Of a stretch of 36,321 nucleotides of DNA, positions 1 through 10,569 are shown piece after piece. Source of the stretch: Oscillospiraceae bacterium (lineage in GTDB: Bacteria; Bacillota; Clostridia; Oscillospirales; Oscillospiraceae); contig JAITFS010000227.1 of the NCBI GenBank assembly GCA_031281195.1, positions 1-36,321 on the forward strand. Direction: 5' to 3'. A program made the translations under genes and the position numbers. How positions within the stretch are numbered: position 1 is the stretch's first letter; every line of letters starts with the position of its first letter. The notes beneath the pieces are model-generated. The model ran no database searches. It had not been told where the DNA came from and worked only from the letters and a program-made list of their open reading frames with translations.

Positions 1-1131
1 ACCTTTTATATAGGATTTGACCCAACAGCAGACTCAATGCACGTCGGACACTTTGTACCGATGTCATTTATGCGACGACTGCAAACAGCAGGGAACAGAC
101 CTATTGCACTAATGGGCGGCGGAACTGGCATGATTGGCGACCCGTCGGACAAATCGGACATGCGCCAGTTACTGACAGTTGAAAAAATAGACCATTACCT
201 TAAATGTATCAAGGAGCAAATGGCAAAGTTCCTCGACTTCTCAGAAGGAAAAGCCCTGATGGTAAACAATGCCGATTGGCTGTTGGGCTTAAACTACATC
301 GAATTTTTACGTGAGTACGGAACAATGTTTTCAGTAAACCGTATGCTCTCGGCAGAATGTTACAAAAGCCGCTTGGAGCAAGGATTAACTTTCCTTGAGT
401 TTAACTATATGATATTACAAAGTTATGACTACCTTGAGCTGCATAAAAGATATAATTGCAACCTGCAGCTTGGTGGCAATGACCAATGGTCAAACATACT
501 CTCAGGTACAGAGCTTATTCGCAGAAAAGTTGGAGCAGATGCTCACGCCTTAACAATTCCGCTGTTATTAAATAACGACGGCAGTAAAATGGGGAAAACC
601 GTTAAAGGAGCTGTTTGGCTTGACCCCGACAAAACAAGTCCGTTTGAGTTTTACCAATACTGGAGAAATGTTGCTGACGCTGATGTTATCAACTACTTAA
701 AAATGCTCACATTTTTACCTCTGGATTTAATATGGGAAATGGACACATGGAGTGGCGAAAAGCTTAACGGAGCTAAAGAAACCCTGGCATTTGAGCTGAC
801 ATCACTCATTCACGGAGTAGATATAGCCGAAACAGTACATGACGCTTCAAAGGAACTCTTCAAAACAGGCGGAGCAGCAAACATGCCATCAATGCACCTC
901 GTAAAAACTGATTTTGCTGATGGAACTATCGACATACTTTCCTTATTAGTCAAAACTGAAATATGTTCATCAAAAGGGGATGCACGCAGAAATGTTGACC
1001 AAGGTGGTGTCGAAGTTGACGGCAAACAAATTAAGTCAACTCTAACAACGTTTGACTACGACGACTTCAAAGACGAAGGCATCATAATCCGCAAAGGCAA
1101 AAAAACCTTCTGCAGAGTAGCGTTAGTGTAA
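1..1131 (+). CDS. tyrS: Tyrosyl-tRNA synthetase, 5'-truncated by the window edge
   Basis: Frame is open from base 1 (TFYIGFDPTADSMHVGHF); HIGH-like motif HVGH, GGNDQWSNI and KMGKT (KMSKS-like) motifs; C-terminal S4-like region. Stop at 1129-1131. Confidence 0.95.
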   Translation, partial: TFYIGFDPTADSMHVGHFVPMSFMRRLQTAGNRPIALMGGGTGMIGDPSDKSDMRQLLTVEKIDHYLKCIKEQMAKFLDFSEGKALMVNNADWLLGLNYIEFLREYGTMFSVNRMLSAECYKSRLEQGLTFLEFNYMILQSYDYLELHKRYNCNLQLGGNDQWSNILSGTELIRRKVGADAHALTIPLLLNNDGSKMGKTVKGAVWLDPDKTSPFEFYQYWRNVADADVINYLKMLTFLPLDLIWEMDTWSGEKLNGAKETLAFELTSLIHGVDIAETVHDASKELFKTGGAANMPSMHLVKTDFADGTIDILSLLVKTEICSSKGDARRNVDQGGVEVDGKQIKSTLTTFDYDDFKDEGIIIRKGKKTFCRVALV

Positions 1132-1132
1132 T

Positions 1133-1247
1133 GTAATAATATTCTTATGATAGTCTCTTTTCCGAAACGCTGAGCCTCCATGCTCAGAGTTTCGGCGCTA
1201 CGCCATCCATGGCTACGCTTTCCGAGACCATATAAGAATATTATTAC
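1133..1247 (+). repeat. Structured element E1: ~25-nt imperfect terminal inverted repeats enclosing two hairpins with TCCAT loops
   Basis: gtaataatattcttatgatagtctc (1133-1157) is complementary to gagaccatataagaatattattac (1224-1247); inside are ccgaaac-g-ctgagc-ctccat-gctcag-a-gtttcgg and gcc-atccat-ggc. Homologous to the element at 26916-27036. Confidence 0.75.
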
Positions 1248-1335
1248 TAATCTACAACCACTATATATAGTGTTTATTCGTTATGTATTTACGCATTAAA
1301 ATGTGGTGAATTGTTAAAATTTATGGTAAATTGCA

Positions 1336-1364
1336 TTGACTTTATAATATAGACGTGGTAGAAT
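1336..1364 (+). promoter_or_regulatory. Sigma-70-type promoter for the giant prepilin operon
   Basis: TTGACT (1336-1341), 17-nt spacer, TAGAAT (1359-1364). A TATAAT also lies at 1343-1348. Confidence 0.55.
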
Positions 1365-1429
1365 TGGTTGATTTAGGTATAAACTGCGTTTACTTGCGTT
1401 TTGCAGGTATATAAAGGAAGGGTTTACTA

Positions 1430-4400
1430 GTGAAAAAAGTCAGCAGTAAAAAGATATTAAGAGACAGAATATCCTCAAATGGAAGTGTACGAACTGCAAG
1501 CAGTAACACCATAAAAAGAACCAGGCGAATCAGCAAACGTGGCGGATTTACGCTCACTGAAATGATAATAGTAGTAGTAGTTGTTGCGATAATATCCGCA
1601 GTAGCACTACCGTCTATGCTTGGCTTTATCCGTCACGGACAGCAAGTAAACCGAATGAACATAGCGCGAACCCTATACCTATCTATGCAAAACCAACTCT
1701 CACGCGGAATGGTTGAAGGAAACCTCGGGTCAATATTAACAGACGGAATTAACCCAAGTAATGTACAAAATGGTGTATTACAAAATACTAATAATAGAGT
1801 AGGACTTGTTTCGGCACGTCTTGGTGTTAATTTTCCAACTTCAACTGACGGAAGTAATTTACCGGGTGATGAAGGAAATGAACAAAGAGTATTTTACATC
1901 AGCAAACCTGCCGGCTATACTCCCACCGGAGCAGCGGCTGATGTATTTGTAGATAGATTCTATCATCTTCTCGCTGAAGTTATAAACGATGATGAAGTAT
2001 TAAACGCTGCAATCTTAATGGAGTTTAACTTTATAACAGGTGTTGTTATGTCCATATTTTACGGCGACGAAGCATCAATGAGTTTCTCGATTAACTTTGC
2101 TACAGACAGTACCAGAGCCTTTAACTACGATGGAACACCTACAGATACACTACGGGATAATGTCAACGGTCCTCGTGGAATGACACAATATATCCCATTT
2201 GCACGTAATCAAGGTTATTACGGAATAAGACAAACAAATACTGTCCAACTCCCACATATTGATATTGTAAACATATATGACGGACATGATAATCCACTAA
2301 CTGTTGGTGGAGTTGAATTAGAAAATATTTTATACGCAGAATATTTATTAGCTGACGATGATAGTTTAGCTGCATCAAACAGAGCTGATTTACTGATTAG
2401 AAGCCGCAATCTTCTTGTTATCAGAAGTGATTCAGGAAATGGTAACCTTTTCAGAGGACGACTGCACCCTTCTCAATCAGTAGTAGAGAGTTTTATAAAT
2501 GCTTTATCTCTGGGTGCGGCTAATGTATATGACGAGATTTATTGGGATAGAGAAAATGGCAGTACCGGAACCCAAGTAATAAATGTTCATGGTATTGATG
2601 TAACATTTTATAGATATATTTGGGTGCTTGACTTTATAGAAGGTGATATTTTAAGCTTAGCCGGTTTAAATGATGGTACTTTTTATTACGGACAGCCACA
2701 CAGCATACACGGCAAGCCTACAAATGCTATACCGGGAAGCACATCAACACTGATTTCTCCGGCTACAGTACGTGCCAGAATTACAAAAGATGAAGCGATT
2801 ATCACATCTACAACAGTTGCAAACACTCACTTTGCAGCCGAGTGGCCAAACAGTTCGTATGCAATATCATCTGCCAGACATTTAAACAACATTCGTTATG
2901 TACCGAATGGAAGCTTTGTACAAAACAAAGATATTGATATGAATACGTTGAGAACAATCACCGGTGGTGATCACAACTTTACACCGATTGAAGTCTTCGC
3001 AGGAACATATACAGCTACTTACGGAGCCGGACTCCAATGGCAAATTCAAAATCTTGTTATTGATACAACTACTAACCCATGGTACAACAATAGAAATGTC
3101 GGTCTATTTGCAACTGTCAGCGATGTACATAATCAGGGAATAATCACTGGTATATCACTTGCTTATGCAAGGATAACCGCACCAAACGCATACTACGTCG
3201 GCTCAATCGCAGGTGAATTAGCAGGTGGAGTTATAAACCGCAGCAATGCACTGGCTGATGTTGTAGGCAGAACCAGCACTAACCCCGCTGAAACAAACTT
3301 TACAGCAACTGGTGGTCTAATAGGAGCAATCACAGGCAGCACCTTGTCAAACTCCTATAACGCAGGATTTTTTAACACAATGAGCAGTCCACCTCATAGT
3401 CTTGTCACAAGCCACGAAAACAGCTACGGCTCAGTCACAGCATCAGGCGGAAGCATCGGCGGACTGGTCGGTGAAAATCGCGGAACAATACAGCGTAGCT
3501 TTAACAACGCCAGAGTTAATATTGCATCTGTCGATATTGAGACTGTTAGTGACCGCCATCTGTCAACAAACCCCAATCCTGTACCGGTAATTGGCAATTC
3601 ATACCTTGGTGGTCTTGTTGGCCTTAATACGGGACCACTTGCCAGAATACAACGCTCTTATGCAACAAACTTTGTTGGTGCAACAAATATAGCTACTTCA
3701 TTTACCGGAGCTTTAGTCGGCAGAAATCAAGCAGGTGCAGATATTCAATATTGTAGTGCATTACCTACCAGCTTATTACTTGTTGGTTCTACAGATAATG
3801 CAACTGCATCAAATACAGAGTTTAGAACAAAAGAACAACTAATGGACGATAATAGTTATTTTATAGACAATGGTTTTATACAAAGTACAAACATAGTCGA
3901 ATATGTAAGCAATTCACCACAGGATTATTCTCATTTATATAATATATATCCTTATCCAACATTAGCTGACAATGCATTTGATTACACAAGACCGGCATGG
4001 AGCTTTGCAACTGCACTTGGTTGGGAAGATATATTTATAAGTAATGTAAAAGAAACAACACTGGTATATTTTGAAAGATATAATGATATAGACACAGGAA
4101 ATTATGGTTTTTGTGCAAATGCACTTACAAACTCTCTCAGTGACGATGCTAATCATAGAGTAGTCAGAGCAGGGTATATGCTGCTTTTAGTACATGATGA
4201 CCCGGGTATTACACCAGAAGCAGGTTTAGGTTTTTATGTACGTTCGGTATCTCCAACAAATATTGGCTCTTGGATGAATATAACACCGGCTGTGTTTACT
4301 GATACTGCAAGTTATATGCCGGATGACTATGTCACAGAATATAAGTATGCGGAACTAAACCTTACTGCATTAGAGGCTGCTTTACCAACAGATAGTAAAA

Positions 4401-7400
4401 ATGATTGGTTAGAATACTATATATCCTATGGTGTTGGTGCTGACAACAATCCAACATTAGGAGGAGCTATGGTGCAGCGTGGTTTCTTCCATCCGCTGTT
4501 TGCAAACTCAGTTCAGGTACTCCCGGAAGAAATTCCACTACCGCAAGAACCTAATGAATTTGAAGTACGCACCCCCTGGCAGATGCAGAATATTGATAAA
4601 CTGGCTTTATCCGGTCTACCGGAGGATTATGAAATTCCGGGATCCGGTGGTTGGAGAGAAGTATTAAACCTGCAACCTTCCGGTGCTATGCCCGGTGATA
4701 ATGGTACAATGCCCGGTCGAGGAATTGGGACATCTGAAGCGGCAAATCAAGGCGTTGGAACTAGTTTAGGTTTATTAATAGGAGCAGCACAAGAGGTTGC
4801 TTATAATCCATTTACTCATGTAATTCTACCTCCACCAAGCAGTTCATCAGATACATATTTAGTTAGCAGAGAAAATCTGACACTTCATAATTACACGAAC
4901 ATAAATACACAGTATTTATATGTTGAAGGTAATCTTACTTTAACAGGCACTATTGATATGAGAGCGCTTGAAGGAGCTTTTATTACCGGTAATTTAATTA
5001 TTGATCGAGGTGCAGTTATTAACTCTGTTACAAACTTCCCCAACATTGGAGCAACAGTTGTTGTAGGTGGAGATTTGATTATTAATCAAGGAGCAACAGG
5101 TGCTGCAGCTAATGTTAATAATATGAGATTTCTCGTGAGAAATAACATCAACGTATTAATTACTGCTAGTAATATACAATTATTAAATGGTAATAGTATT
5201 TATTTTACAGTTTCATCAAATCCAACTGCAACCTCAGGAAATATCTGGATTCCCACTACACAGATGCATGGTAATGATTTTATAATTGCTACTCAAGATC
5301 ACTGGCCGCAGTTTTATTCAATACGTAATATTGATATAAACTTCCAAGGTGGTAATCCAAGAATATTCGGTGTGTATGCTGCTGCAGCAGACCTTGTATT
5401 TCGTAATAATATAGGCAACAGTGCCCCGGGCGGAGGAGTTTTTATATCAAGAAACAATACTTATGGCGGACCTGCTAGAGATATTCCCATAAACAACATG
5501 CTTGACCCGGGCGGATTTCGTATGCCTGATATTCCACCTACACCAAACCCTGTCGCAGGAGAGTTCTTATACACCCAAACACGTAGTATGAACTTTGGTA
5601 CACCTCTACAAGGTGGTGATATAGGCAATGGAACAAACGACGGTACAACACCTAATATGGATAATAGAATTGCAGTGGTTGAGCAACCATTTTACAGCAC
5701 CTACACCGGACGTGGTCATGCAGCACTAGGTTCAACTATTAGAAACAACGAAATACTATATTTAACTATAAGCACTTCGGCTGATAAAACAGCACCGCAC
5801 GGACTATTCTCAATAATTGGTTCAGAAGAAGATAGTCCTGTTACCGGTATTGTAAGACATGTAACACTTAGAAATGCAAGTATCACAAGCACTGCTCTAT
5901 ATATACCAAATGATAGTAATGCTCGTGTTCAAGTTGGTGGTATTGCAGGTGTAAATGATGGATTTATTGAGGATTGCTTAGTAATAAATTCTAATGGAAT
6001 ATATGGTAGAAATATAGTTGGTGGTATTGCAGGATTAAATCACAATAATATTTTACGATCAGCAGTACAAAACTCTACAGTTAACGGCACAGCGTTAGGT
6101 GAACATGTGCATGTAGGTGGTATTGTTGGAGTTAACGCAATAAATCCAATTGTTGCCGAGAATCCATTTGTACATGATGTATACTTCATATCAAATAATG
6201 AAGTCGATAACCCACCTGTACGATTTCTAAATACTAGTGGAACTATTAACTTTGGACATGCCGGTGGTGGCATTGTTGGGTCTAACCAAGTCTCAACCCC
6301 ACATACTATAGCACGTGCGTTGTATATAGCACCTGCACCGTTTACGAGAACACAGACAGGTACAACTGATGAAGGTGCACCTATTTATCGTACTGACATG
6401 TATCCAATCGTCGGACACGGTTATCCTGTACTTACACAAACATCAGATACAAACCCGATGGCAACCTGTTTCTATCTCTCAGGGCATCAGTATAGGCTAA
6501 TTGGAAATACAGGCACACCACATTTTCCAATACCATATAATCTCCCAGCAGATAATGAAGTAATACCATACGGTGGTGGAATAGGTATTGTCTCAGCATT
6601 TATGGAGCGAGAAAGACTAAACTTCTTCTTTAATAAAACACCAAGTGACCCGGATAGTGATGTTGTACATCTATTCCCAACGAGTATATGGGGTCAACTA
6701 GATGAAGGTTACCCATATCCATATCTTAATAGTATTGCCAGACCGGGCAGATGGCCGGTAACAGAAGGTGCTTTACACCCGATTCAGCTTGACAGATACC
6801 CATTTGTTAATCATCTTCCTGTTGACGAAATCAGAGCTTTTGAACAAATATCAGAAAGTACACTTAGAGCAAGAAATATAAACTTTGTAAACGGTAACTT
6901 TGATATGCCGCTTCGCAATCCTCTCCCACCACAAAATACGTTCGATATTGTAACTCAAACCAGTCCTTATGCGCCTAGAGACAATATTGTATCATCTAAC
7001 GAGTGGTCGCGTATCCCAGGCACTGTTCCAGGTCCTCTTGCTACTTTTCCAAATCAAAATATTTTGCTCGACGGACCAAGAATCGTACCGGGAGGAACAC
7101 CAACGGTTGGTATAGGTGGATACTGGACATACATTAATTCGGACTGGGTTCAAGGATGGAATGTCCGTCTGGCACCGGGTATTCCCACTGCAGGTTTACC
7201 ACCTGTAGGCCAACAAGGTATTGCAAATGCAATAGAATTGCAAAAACCGTATGCATCACCCGGTGAAGGCGGAAATACTTTGACAAATTATTTGGGAACT
7301 CGTACCGGTTTTTATGCTGAGTTAAATGCTCATTTCCCAAGTACATTATATCAAATACTCCCAACATCTGAGGAGAGAGAGGTTTATTACTCTTTCCATC

Positions 7401-10400
7401 ATGCCGCAAACTCCAGAGATTTTGAGAATGGTAATTTGATGAACTTTTATCTCTCAGGAGTACGGTATGACGATATAAATGAGACTTGGAGATACAATAC
7501 ACCATCTACAGATGCAAATCCTTTAGGAACTCCAACATTAATTCGCCCATGCTTGACATACCCAAGAACTTCAACAAATGTTACAAGAAGAGCTATATCT
7601 TATGGATATACTGAGTTCTTTAACCCAAATATTAATATAGAAGGAGATGTTAGTCCACAGCATCATGCTTTCTTATACGATGTGTGGGTAGGTTCTTCTC
7701 TCACAGCAGGTAATGGATTTGGTATAACATTTTATATAGATAGAGAAACACCGACAACTCAGCCAATTCCTTTATCAGAAATTGCACCATTTGGGCGTTT
7801 CGACTCGTTAGAGGCTATTCCACAAGCTTATGTCGATAATATTGTTGGTTACTGGGATGCACCTTTGATAACAACACCTGAGAATGTAACACGAGTCAGT
7901 GAGTGGAAACAGTACTACGGACTTTATACAATACCAAAAGGTCAGTTTACAACAGAGTTTGCGTATGAATCACCTTTTATACCGGGTGCAACTACTCCTA
8001 CTCATGGTAACTTCCTTGATGGAATCACATTTGAATCACCCGGATTTTTAAGTGTAAACAAAACAATCAAACGTGGCAACACAGAGGTTAAATTTGTTCA
8101 ACCAAATGATGTATTAACTGTTGAACTTGCTATACAAAACTGGGGTGAGGTTGCTGTTGATAACATAAAAGTAACAGATATGTTTGCACCATATAATGCA
8201 TATTTTGGGTATACTGGTGGACTAAATGTCTACAGAACCAGAAATACAGATGGTTCTTATAGTAATCCGATTACATTACCAACAGGAAGTGTTGAAGCCC
8301 CCTCCTTCCATAACAATTGGACATTAACTATTGATAGAATATCTTTGGAAACTCCACTAGCCACAGACGAACAGATATTTGTTGTGTTTAACATTACAGT
8401 ACATGAGGTTGTTCACGATAATGTCTTTGGTACAGTGTTAAATCCATCAGCACCAACACCAACATGGTATTACTTCTTTAGAAATCAAGCCGAGGTTGAG
8501 TATTTTGACATTGATTACTTTGGGTATTCATATCAAAATGTTCAAAAAAGAGATTATAATGCTAAAGAAAATGCTTCTGATATGGATTCTGTACAAGTAT
8601 TTATAGATTCAATAAAGCTATCAAAAACTGTTACTCCCAGAGTACAACATAATGTAAATGATACACTTACTGTAACTCTTACTGTAGAAAATGCAACAAC
8701 AGATAGTGTAGTTACTACATCCGGTATTATTACTGATATTATTCCTCCGGGCTTCAGAGTGCTTGGTTTACCTGCAGGAGCATCAGTAACAGGATCACAA
8801 ACTACAACTCAGCGTATAATAATACCTAATGTTGAGTTAAATGATGCAAATAGACTGAGAACCTTTGAATATACTCTACGTTATGTTGGTGAAGGCTTTG
8901 GTGTTATAGACACCAGCACAACTGCTGACTACAGCTTCATCGAAGGAAATGAAATGAGACAACTTAGATTCCCGCAAACGTATGTTGGAATACCGGTCAG
9001 AACTCATGATAGTGTCTTCTCATTTACCGGAGCTACATCACAATTATTTAACATCACAAATGACGATTTATTGGATGAATTTCTTAATGATTCAAACTAT
9101 AATATAGAGCCATCAGTAGTTCTTGTAGATGGTTTTGATAATCAAGGTAATCCAATATATACTGATTTAATTGTTACCGATCAATATAGAATTGAGTTAT
9201 TGCCAACAACAGATTTGGGTTCAACTCAAATACTCTTTACTCCAACACATCCTGAAGCACCACCCGTTGTTAGAGTCCAATACAGAGTCTTGTTAACCGC
9301 AACAAGAGCAGGGCTTGCACAAGGGCAAGAGTTGGTGCTGGATTCAAGAATATCCAATGTCACAATCATACCTGCTATTAACAACATTCTGGTTTACTAC
9401 GAGATGTATACCGGTGATGTATATGGATTCAGAAGTGCTGATATTGAATTAGGTCTTCCACCATTGATAGATGACACTGACGTTGAAATTCTTGAATGGG
9501 GTTATGGTGTAATAAACAGCCATGCTACTCATAATGTAGCCGGTGCTGTGCTTGCAGTATTAGGTCAAGATAATGCCTTCACATCATCTGTATCACTAGG
9601 TGATGGTGACAGTGGAGCATACCTACATAAGATTAGTGGTTTAACAACACCAACCATAGATACGTACACTGTAACACTAAACGCAACTAGTGACTTAGGT
9701 TACTTTAATCCAAGTTTTGCGTCAACTGTACGTACTCCTAGTTTAACTCCAACTCCAATAAACACATTTACCATACGTAATGCGGAGCAAAGAGGACATC
9801 TTGTTACACTGTTGGAAACAGGTGGTGAATTGAGTGGATTTACTGTTGACAGTACAAGTCATCCAAATTCAATAACAGCAACCGGAGAAAATGATGATGA
9901 TCCTCCAGTCTCAATCACTTACACATTTAACTTCCAACGTGATATGCGTGATGGATTTAGTTACATAGCACCAACATTTGCACCTTTTGCTGCATTCTTC
10001 TCATTTGGTGAATGTACATGCTGTACCTGCTATGACGATTGTGAGTGCGAAGAACCCGAACGAATCTCTATCTGTGAACACGACTGCTTAAAAGAAGGTT
10101 GCCCCAAAGATTGTAGCTATGTGTGTGCCGAAGATGATTGTGTTTCACTCGTATGTATTCTAAACACAAACTTCTTATGTGAATGTACTGCTTGCGACTA
10201 CATCTGTGATTGTGATGATGAGTGTTTCCACGCTTGTTATGACGGAGATTGTTCGATAATCTGTACATGTGATATTCACAACTGCGAAACTGACGAATGT
10301 GAGTTAGAATGTGTCCACATTTGCATCGAGGATTGTATCGATTATTGCTTACATCACTGCAATGATGATGACTGTTATATTAGCTGTCCATGTGCATTAG

Positions 10401-10564
10401 ACTGTGACTGTCCGCACGATTGCTTCGCAAGCAGTTTCTCCGACATCATGCTTGCAATGCCACTAATCGGCTACGGCTTCACCTACACAAACACCTTCAA
10501 AAACCTCAAACGTTATCTCAACGCCAAATCCCTCCGCAGGATAAATCAAGGGAATAGGAAGTAA
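1430..10564 (+). CDS. Giant prepilin-like surface protein (3,044 aa) with GLUG-like repeats, DUF11-like domains and a cysteine-rich C-terminus
   Basis: GTG start preceded by aaaggaaggg; ~39-aa basic leader then G|FTLTEMIIVVVVVAIISAVALPSM (E at +5). GLUG-like motifs: GGLVGENRGTIQRSF, GGLVGLNTG, VGGIAGVNDG, VGGIAGLNHN, VGGIVGVN, GGGIVGSN. DUF11-like: LSVNKTIKRGNTEVKFVQPNDVLTVELAIQNWGEVAVDNIKVTD and IKLSKTVTPRVQHNVNDTLTVTLTVEN...IITDIIPPGF. Confidence 0.9.
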   Translation: MKKVSSKKILRDRISSNGSVRTASSNTIKRTRRISKRGGFTLTEMIIVVVVVAIISAVALPSMLGFIRHGQQVNRMNIARTLYLSMQNQLSRGMVEGNLGSILTDGINPSNVQNGVLQNTNNRVGLVSARLGVNFPTSTDGSNLPGDEGNEQRVFYISKPAGYTPTGAAADVFVDRFYHLLAEVINDDEVLNAAILMEFNFITGVVMSIFYGDEASMSFSINFATDSTRAFNYDGTPTDTLRDNVNGPRGMTQYIPFARNQGYYGIRQTNTVQLPHIDIVNIYDGHDNPLTVGGVELENILYAEYLLADDDSLAASNRADLLIRSRNLLVIRSDSGNGNLFRGRLHPSQSVVESFINALSLGAANVYDEIYWDRENGSTGTQVINVHGIDVTFYRYIWVLDFIEGDILSLAGLNDGTFYYGQPHSIHGKPTNAIPGSTSTLISPATVRARITKDEAIITSTTVANTHFAAEWPNSSYAISSARHLNNIRYVPNGSFVQNKDIDMNTLRTITGGDHNFTPIEVFAGTYTATYGAGLQWQIQNLVIDTTTNPWYNNRNVGLFATVSDVHNQGIITGISLAYARITAPNAYYVGSIAGELAGGVINRSNALADVVGRTSTNPAETNFTATGGLIGAITGSTLSNSYNAGFFNTMSSPPHSLVTSHENSYGSVTASGGSIGGLVGENRGTIQRSFNNARVNIASVDIETVSDRHLSTNPNPVPVIGNSYLGGLVGLNTGPLARIQRSYATNFVGATNIATSFTGALVGRNQAGADIQYCSALPTSLLLVGSTDNATASNTEFRTKEQLMDDNSYFIDNGFIQSTNIVEYVSNSPQDYSHLYNIYPYPTLADNAFDYTRPAWSFATALGWEDIFISNVKETTLVYFERYNDIDTGNYGFCANALTNSLSDDANHRVVRAGYMLLLVHDDPGITPEAGLGFYVRSVSPTNIGSWMNITPAVFTDTASYMPDDYVTEYKYAELNLTALEAALPTDSKNDWLEYYISYGVGADNNPTLGGAMVQRGFFHPLFANSVQVLPEEIPLPQEPNEFEVRTPWQMQNIDKLALSGLPEDYEIPGSGGWREVLNLQPSGAMPGDNGTMPGRGIGTSEAANQGVGTSLGLLIGAAQEVAYNPFTHVILPPPSSSSDTYLVSRENLTLHNYTNINTQYLYVEGNLTLTGTIDMRALEGAFITGNLIIDRGAVINSVTNFPNIGATVVVGGDLIINQGATGAAANVNNMRFLVRNNINVLITASNIQLLNGNSIYFTVSSNPTATSGNIWIPTTQMHGNDFIIATQDHWPQFYSIRNIDINFQGGNPRIFGVYAAAADLVFRNNIGNSAPGGGVFISRNNTYGGPARDIPINNMLDPGGFRMPDIPPTPNPVAGEFLYTQTRSMNFGTPLQGGDIGNGTNDGTTPNMDNRIAVVEQPFYSTYTGRGHAALGSTIRNNEILYLTISTSADKTAPHGLFSIIGSEEDSPVTGIVRHVTLRNASITSTALYIPNDSNARVQVGGIAGVNDGFIEDCLVINSNGIYGRNIVGGIAGLNHNNILRSAVQNSTVNGTALGEHVHVGGIVGVNAINPIVAENPFVHDVYFISNNEVDNPPVRFLNTSGTINFGHAGGGIVGSNQVSTPHTIARALYIAPAPFTRTQTGTTDEGAPIYRTDMYPIVGHGYPVLTQTSDTNPMATCFYLSGHQYRLIGNTGTPHFPIPYNLPADNEVIPYGGGIGIVSAFMERERLNFFFNKTPSDPDSDVVHLFPTSIWGQLDEGYPYPYLNSIARPGRWPVTEGALHPIQLDRYPFVNHLPVDEIRAFEQISESTLRARNINFVNGNFDMPLRNPLPPQNTFDIVTQTSPYAPRDNIVSSNEWSRIPGTVPGPLATFPNQNILLDGPRIVPGGTPTVGIGGYWTYINSDWVQGWNVRLAPGIPTAGLPPVGQQGIANAIELQKPYASPGEGGNTLTNYLGTRTGFYAELNAHFPSTLYQILPTSEEREVYYSFHHAANSRDFENGNLMNFYLSGVRYDDINETWRYNTPSTDANPLGTPTLIRPCLTYPRTSTNVTRRAISYGYTEFFNPNINIEGDVSPQHHAFLYDVWVGSSLTAGNGFGITFYIDRETPTTQPIPLSEIAPFGRFDSLEAIPQAYVDNIVGYWDAPLITTPENVTRVSEWKQYYGLYTIPKGQFTTEFAYESPFIPGATTPTHGNFLDGITFESPGFLSVNKTIKRGNTEVKFVQPNDVLTVELAIQNWGEVAVDNIKVTDMFAPYNAYFGYTGGLNVYRTRNTDGSYSNPITLPTGSVEAPSFHNNWTLTIDRISLETPLATDEQIFVVFNITVHEVVHDNVFGTVLNPSAPTPTWYYFFRNQAEVEYFDIDYFGYSYQNVQKRDYNAKENASDMDSVQVFIDSIKLSKTVTPRVQHNVNDTLTVTLTVENATTDSVVTTSGIITDIIPPGFRVLGLPAGASVTGSQTTTQRIIIPNVELNDANRLRTFEYTLRYVGEGFGVIDTSTTADYSFIEGNEMRQLRFPQTYVGIPVRTHDSVFSFTGATSQLFNITNDDLLDEFLNDSNYNIEPSVVLVDGFDNQGNPIYTDLIVTDQYRIELLPTTDLGSTQILFTPTHPEAPPVVRVQYRVLLTATRAGLAQGQELVLDSRISNVTIIPAINNILVYYEMYTGDVYGFRSADIELGLPPLIDDTDVEILEWGYGVINSHATHNVAGAVLAVLGQDNAFTSSVSLGDGDSGAYLHKISGLTTPTIDTYTVTLNATSDLGYFNPSFASTVRTPSLTPTPINTFTIRNAEQRGHLVTLLETGGELSGFTVDSTSHPNSITATGENDDDPPVSITYTFNFQRDMRDGFSYIAPTFAPFAAFFSFGECTCCTCYDDCECEEPERISICEHDCLKEGCPKDCSYVCAEDDCVSLVCILNTNFLCECTACDYICDCDDECFHACYDGDCSIICTCDIHNCETDECELECVHICIEDCIDYCLHHCNDDDCYISCPCALDCDCPHDCFASSFSDIMLAMPLIGYGFTYTNTFKNLKRYLNAKSLRRINQGNRK

Positions 10565-10569
10565 CCATA

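Noticed and set aside
7134-7505. 123-aa antisense ORF in the giant prepilin gene
   Set aside because: Antisense to a well-supported coding frame, no RBS or family signature seen; probably chance.
10068-10268. 66-aa antisense ORF opposite the cysteine-rich region
   Set aside because: Arg/His/Asn-rich composition is just the reverse reading of the Cys/Asp-rich codons.
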